From Stramonita haemastoma (Eukaryota; Mollusca; Gastropoda; Neogastropoda; Muricidae): a stretch of DNA of 64,000 nucleotides. Under the pieces are notes generated by a model. That model did no database searches. It was not told where the DNA came from and was given only the letters and a program-made list of their open reading frames with translations. The stretch lies in contig CM060323.1 in the NCBI GenBank assembly GCA_030674155.1, positions 46,994,348-47,058,347 on the forward strand, in the 5' to 3' direction. Of this stretch, positions 58,145-64,000 are shown piece after piece. The translations under genes and the position numbers were made by a program. Positions within the stretch are counted from its first letter, which is position 1; every line of letters starts with the position of its first letter.

Positions 58145-59155
58145 GTTGACTGGTGCGATCTGCCACTGCCTGACGACGTTTGACTTGTTGACTGGAGTGA
58201 TCTTCCTGGTGACGTTTTGACTTGTTGACTGGTGTGATCTTGATGTTTGACTTGACTGGTGTCATCTTCCTGGTGATGTTTGACTTGACTGGTGCGATGC
58301 TGGTGTTGACTGGTGCAATTCTGGTGTTGATTGGTGCGATCCTGGTGTTGACTGGTGTGATCCTGGTGGCATTCAACTTGTTGACTGGTGCGGTCCTGGT
58401 GACATCTGACTTGCAGACTTGTGTGATCTTCCTGGTGACATCTGACTTGTACCCTTGTGTGATCTTCCTGGTGACATTTGACTTGTTGACTGGTGTGATC
58501 CTGGTGACATCTGACTTGTACACTTGTGTGATCTTCCTGGTGACATTTGACTTGTTGACTGGTGCGGTCCTGGTGACATCTGACTTGTACACTTGTGTGA
58601 TCTTCCTGGTGACATCTGACTTGTACACTTGTGTGATCTTCCTGGTGACATCTGACTTGTACACTTGTGTGATCTTCCTGGTGACATTTGACTTGTTGAC
58701 TGGTGCGGTCCTGGTGACATCTGACTTGTACACTTGTGTGATCTTCCTGGTGACATTTGACTTGTTGACTGGTGCGGTCCTGGTGACATCTGACTTGTAC
58801 ACTTGTGTGATCTTCCTGGTGACATCTGACTTGTACACTTGTGTGATCTTCCTGGTGACATCTGACTTGTACACTTGTGTGATCTTCCTGGTGACATTTG
58901 ACTTGTTGACTGGTGCGGTCCTGGTGACATCTGACTTGTACACTTGTGTGATCTTCCTGGTGACATTTGACTTGTACACTTGTGTGATCTTCCTGGTGAC
59001 ATCTGACTAGTACACTTGTGTGATCTTCCTGGTGACATCTGACTTGTAGACTTGTGTGATCTTCCTGGTGGCATTCGACTTGTTGACTGGTGTGATCTTG
59101 GTGTTGACTGATGTGATCTTGATGACTGACTTGTTGACTGGTGTGATCTGCCAGA
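58145..59155. repeat. 36-bp minisatellite, unit D (about 28 copies)
   Basis: Unit TTCCTGGTGACATCTGACTT plus GTACACTTGTGTGATC, alternating with a TTGTTGACTGGTGCGGTC variant in a higher-order pattern. Since 36 is a multiple of 3, three frames stay open for 262-286 codons: minus strand with VYKSDVTRKITQ repeats, minus strand with SHKCTSQMSPGR repeats, and a hydrophobic plus-strand frame (VTSDLYTCVIFL). Confidence 0.95.
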
Positions 59156-60940
59156 ACCTGGTGACATTTGACAATGAATGAAATATCTCATAGGGTACAT
59201 CAGACGTCAATTATTTTTATGTCTTGGTTCCTCAGCTAGTGCTGTGAGGTTCACCAATGGCAGATTTTCCATATGTGACTGTTGACCCACAATGAAGGGA
59301 GCTGCATTCCAACATAAGGCAGGATGTCAAAACACACCAGTGTGCATGTGTTTTTATAGAATTTGGTCACCTGATCCTGACAGCATGCAGTAGCCTACTC
59401 TCCCGAAAGGCAGAAGGGTTGCAACATGTGTGCAAGATGTTCTGTATGAATTGGTACACGGGATCTCAGTCTATGGTTTCACCCGAAGAACTCTCTGGGG
59501 AGTGGAGTCAGTACTGATGTTAACTCCAGGGCAGATAATCCTCTCAAATGGACCAAACCTCTCTTCAATAAAGGTTTACAAAAAATCCCACCAAATAAAA
59601 GCAGTAATGGACAAATATGAACAAATGACACAGTCAAAGCTTGGCCTAAAAAAAACTATCAGGCCAGAAATTTCAGACCAAAATAGATGTTAAAATGGGG
59701 AAGTACTCGCTTGTTCTATTTCTGTTCCTATACCAGGTGAGGTGCATAGTGCTGGTCTTATCCCCAGTTTGTAACTTTTGCAGGAGGTGTGCCTGCTGGC
59801 CTTAGTTGACACATTCCAACTTCAGAGCAGCTCATTTCATTGTACAGGTTGCATGCTTGGCATGTTTGTGTCCTTAATCCACCAAACATCAACATGAATT
59901 ATGGGATCTTTTCACTTGCATATTTGATCTTCTGCATGTGCATATATACACACAAAGGAATTCAGGCACTAAGTTATCTGCATTTGAAGTCGACCTGGGT
60001 GATAATAAAAAATTCCCATCCTTAAATCAGCAGACGCTGATGCCAATATTCAATCCCATGACTTCATGGACTCACAAGATTGATTAAAGTAGTAATTATA
60101 AAAAAAAGGGTAAATCCTGCATACCTTTTAGAGAAGACAGATCCAACAGCTGTATCACACAGGTCACGGAGCGCTAGATTCCAGTGCAGCCCCAGAGGCA
60201 CTGAAAACACAAAAGTCGTCATCAGTAATACTGAACACCACAACAGCTTCAGAAACTTGTATTCATTACAATGTTCTCATTTCATTACTTTAACCACTCA
60301 ACCCACACTTTACACAAAAGTCGTCATCAGTAAACTAACCACACACTTCAACTGTATCATACATGTTCCATTTCTTACTTTAACGACTCACCACACCGTT
60401 CTTTACCAAGCTTTTCAACATAGTCACCACCCTTACAAAAAATTCTACTGCTGTCAGTTTATAATGCACACAGACACAAAGCAATGCACTATGGAATTGC
60501 TCTCGAGTAGAACATATTTTTTTCACAATCTGCTAAGAGCACACCTTTCAACATGACACCTCTTATTGGCTATAGCAGCTATCATTTCTGTAGCTACCCA
60601 AAACCACAAGCACTTTATAGCTAAAAAGCCAAGTGAGGCATACTTCAGGCCATTGACATTTTCCTATATATGAACTTTTAGTTAAATATTGAACTTGAAT
60701 TCTGTATACTTAAGCAGCACTAGTGCTATTTTCAAAATGTGCTTACCCATACAACCATTTTGACAGGGTCCACAGGACGGTTGTCACTTTTCCAGAGATC
60801 TTGATAGGGTCCAGGATGGTAGTCACCCTTCCAGAGGCCATTCTAAACTCCCATATGATCCACATGATGATTTTAAACACGGATTAGGGCCTATGTGAAA
60901 AAGTATAGGATGGAGGGACTGAGATGGTCAGTTTAGGAAT

Positions 60941-61177
60941 GACTTGAAAAATCCCATCTTCAGTTCTACAAGCCCTGTCTGCAGACAAAGCAAACACATC
61001 CTTCCAAAATACATCCTCTACAGCGACCTGAGGAAGATTGTGTGGCTGACGGAAATTACCCTGCAAACCAAGCTGTGCGCAGCTGGAAAGGACATGCCAT
61101 TATTTTTCCCAGACACATCTGACAGTGTAAAGCGAACGAGAGAAGACGACGATGACTTCAAAAATGTAATGGAATGA
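60941..61177 (+). CDS. Conserved ORF 1, unit D copy
   Basis: Intact; Pro to Ser near the start (IFSSTSPVCRQS). Otherwise identical in length to unit C. Confidence 0.35.
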   Translation, partial: DLKNPIFSSTSPVCRQSKHILPKYILYSDLRKIVWLTEITLQTKLCAAGKDMPLFFPDTSDSVKRTREDDDDFKNVME

Positions 61178-61780
61178 CAAGTCACAAATCCTCATGAGCA
61201 CTGTCATTGTCTTTCTCACTGTACTATTGCTTTTGTTGATGGTTTCATTTTCCAAGACACTAAGATCACCGATTTTCACCAAACTTCCATGTTGAGTTGT
61301 TTGGAATATTTTGTTTAGTGGGGTTTTTTTGTTTGTGGTTTTTTGGAAGGTCAACAGCAGGGTGGTCATTTTGGGAAAAAAAATATAGCCAAACTTTGGG
61401 GGCAAATTTTCATTTGAGCAGAAGGAAATTCTTCTTTGAACACTCGAACAGCAACAGAAGAAAATGAAAAGGGGTAACTCAAGTTGTTTCCCTTTATGCG
61501 TGCATGACCACTAACTCTCCACCTCAACCTTTTTCGTGCTCTGGCACTGTTCTAGTGGACCTGTAACCCCCACTCTAATATATATGGGACAACACAATAT
61601 CCCCCACTGACATAAATGGGACAACAGTATGTCCCCACTCTGAAATGGGACAACAAAATATCCCCACTCTGAAGACAGACCAAGTCATGTTCATGTCCCA
61701 GAGTGGAGGAAACAAAGCCCTTCAGGGTCTTGATGAAGTAATCCCGTTTCCTCCAGTCTCTACTTTCTACTACCTTACAG

Positions 61781-61920
61781 GCGCCTTGACAAAAAAGAAA
61801 ACAAACCATACATATGGATGCATATGTTTGGAGGTTCCATCTCATACCGTCACAGCAATGAGCAATGGCCACTATAGTGTCTTTGGTAAGAAGTTCCAAG
61901 ACTGCTGGGTCTATATCTGA
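61781..61920 (+). pseudogene. Conserved ORF 2, unit D copy, frame shift
   Basis: One extra base near 61857 (CAGCAATGAGC against CAGCATAAGC) splits the frame; the end NGHYSVFGKKFQDCWVYI is intact. Confidence 0.4.
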
Positions 61921-61973
61921 TAAAGACAAAGAAGATTGTGCAATATATAGACATTTATCTAATTAATAAAAGT

Positions 61974-61976
<3 letters not shown>

Positions 61977-62031
<55 letters not shown>

Positions 62032-62184
62032 TATGTGCATGCATGTGTGTGTGTGTTTGCGTGTGTGCATGCATACGTGCGTGCATGCATGGTGTGAGTA
62101 TGAGTATGTGTGCGTGTACTGTGCAATGCGTGTTGTGTGTGTGCACAAGTAACGTACGTGTGTGTGTGTGGTGTGTGTGTGTAA

Positions 62185-62217
<33 letters not shown>

Positions 62218-62302
62218 GATGAGAGAGAGAGGAGAGAGAAGAGAGACAGAGAGACAGAGAGACAGAGAGACAGAGAGACAGAGAGACAGAGCGATGAGAG
62301 AG

Positions 62303-62336
<34 letters not shown>

Positions 62337-64000
62337 TGGAGAGAGAGAGAGAGACAGAGACAGAGAAACAGAGAGACAGAGACAGAGAGAGAGACAGAGA
62401 GAGAGACAGAGAGAGTACACTGGGTACACGGTAGGATTTTAGAGACCAAGAAAACGGAACACTAGGAGGACAGCTAGATTACAAATAGTACCTGGTTTCT
62501 TTTGGATGACTGGTGCGATCTGCCACTGCCTGACGACGTTTGACTTGTTGACTGGAGTGATCTTGGTGACATCTGACTTGTTGACTGGTGTGATCTTGAT
62601 GTTTGACTTGACTGGTGTCATCTTCCTGGTGATGTTTGACTTGACTGGTGCGATCCTGTGTTGACTGGTGCGATCCTGGTGTTGACTGGTGCGATCCTGG
62701 TGTTGACTGGTGCGATCCTGGTGTTGACTGGTGTGATCCTGGTGGCATTCAACTTGTTGACTGGTGCGGTCCTGGTGACATCCGACTTGTAGACTTGTGT
62801 GATCTTCCTGGTGGCATTCAACTTGTTGACTGGTGTGATCTTGGTGTTGACCGATGTAATCTTGATGACTGACTTGTTGACTGGTGTGATCTGCCAGAAC
62901 CTGGTGACATTTGACAATGAATGAAATATCTCATAGGGTACATCAGACGTCAATTATTTTTATGTCTTGGTTCCTCAGCTAGTGCTGTGAGGTTCACCAA
63001 TGGCAGATTTTCCATATGTGACTGTTGACCCACAATGAAGGGAGCTGCATTCCAACATAAGGCAGGATGTCAAAACACACCAGTGTGCATGTGTTTTTAT
63101 AGAATTTGGTCACCTGATCCTAACAGCATGCAGTAGCCTACTCTCCCGAACGGCAGAAGGGGTTGCAACATGTGTGCAAGATGTTCTGTATGAATTGGTA
63201 CACAGGATCTCAGTCTATGGTTTCACCCGAAGAACTCTCTGGGGAGTGGAGTCAGTACTGATGTTAACTCCAGGGCAGATAATCCTCTCAAATGGACCAA
63301 ACCTCTCTTCAATAAAGGTTTACAAAAAATCCCACCAAATAAAAGCAGTAATGGACAAATATGAACAAATGACACAGTCAAAGCTTGGCCTAAAAAAAAC
63401 TATCGCCAGAAATTTCAGACCAAAATAGATGTTAAAATGGGGAAGTACTCGCTTGTTCCATTTCTGTTCCTATACCAGGTGAGGTGCATAGTGCCTGGTC
63501 TTATCCCCAGTTTGTAACTTTTGCAGGAGGTGTGCCTGCTGGCCTTAGTTGACACATTCCAACTTCAGAGCAGCTCATTTCATTGTACAGGTTGCATGCT
63601 TGGCATGTTTGTGTCCTTAATCCACCAAACATCAACATGAATTATGGGATCTTTTCACTTGCATATTTGATCTTCTGCATGTGCATATACACCCAAAGGA
63701 ATTCAGGCGCTAAGTTATCTGCATTTGAAGTCAACCTGGGTGATATAAAAAAGTTCCCATCCTTAAATCAGCAGACGCTGATGCCAATATTCAATCCCAT
63801 GACTTCATGGACTCACAAGATTGATTCAAGTAGTAATTATAAAAAAAAGGGTAAATCATGCATACCTTTTAGAGAAGACAGATCACAACAGCTGTATCAC
63901 ACAGGTCACGGAGCACTAGATTCCAGTGCAGCCCCAGAGGCACTGAAAACACAAAAGTCTTCATCAGTAATACTGAACACCACAACAGCTTCATGAACTT
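61977..64000. repeat. Segmental duplication unit E, cut by window end
   Basis: TG, GA and GACA arrays (61977-62415), TACACTGGGTAC landmark, a short 36-bp minisatellite (62505-62890, about 11 copies), SINE family 1 fragment (63090-63300) and SINE family 3. It is very close to unit D in the non-repeat parts. Continues past 64000. Confidence 0.92.

Noticed and set aside
58119..59200. 36-bp direct repeats as a CRISPR array
   Set aside because: There are no spacers, the units vary in a graded way, and the surroundings are eukaryotic with introns and SINEs.

Overview
The window looks like nuclear DNA of an animal with a repeat-rich genome, most likely a marine gastropod mollusc. Three things suggest this: multi-exon genes with GT-AG introns; interspersed tRNA-derived SINEs, one of which (core AGAAGATCAAATATGC, then a REATCCCATAAT-type stretch) resembles a SINE I associate with snails; and very abundant (TG)n, (GA)n, (CT)n and (GATA)n microsatellites. 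The taxon is an inference. No bacterial operon, CRISPR array, rRNA gene or free-standing tRNA gene was found.

Layout. (1) 1-8.8 kb, minus strand: exons of an ankyrin-repeat protein gene, read from high to low coordinates. At least four internal exons carry one-base frame shifts, so it is either a decaying gene or a locally poor assembly. It is separated by dense microsatellites and a 22-bp minisatellite. (2) 9-19.6 kb: non-coding, with microsatellites and SINE copies, including a full-length tRNA-derived SINE at 15.6 kb. (3) 19.7-27.8 kb (possibly to 33.9 kb), plus strand: a phase-consistent multi-exon gene for a proline-rich protein I do not recognise. Two of its exons have splice acceptors copied several times in short tandem repeats. 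Its introns hold SINEs, including an unusual SINE that joins a tRNA-like head to a 5S rRNA-like promoter segment. (4) 27.8-44.3 kb: long AT-rich, mostly single-copy sequence (3' UTR, intron or intergenic), two more tRNA/5S SINEs and a 1.6-kb relic DNA transposon with terminal inverted repeats. (5) 44.3-47.4 kb: three different minisatellite arrays (about 61, 65 and 25/26 bp). (6) 47.9-64.0 kb: five tandem copies of a 2.9-4.4 kb block (units A-E; E is cut by the window edge). Each begins with a TG/GA microsatellite. Units A, D and E carry a 36-bp minisatellite and a SINE fragment; units B and C carry a different flank. The complete units share two short conserved open reading frames.

The two genes show no functional link in sequence. 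What the window mostly records is repeat biology: microsatellites next to SINE and LINE ends, minisatellites born at exon edges, and a tandem segmental duplication with two alternative unit types.
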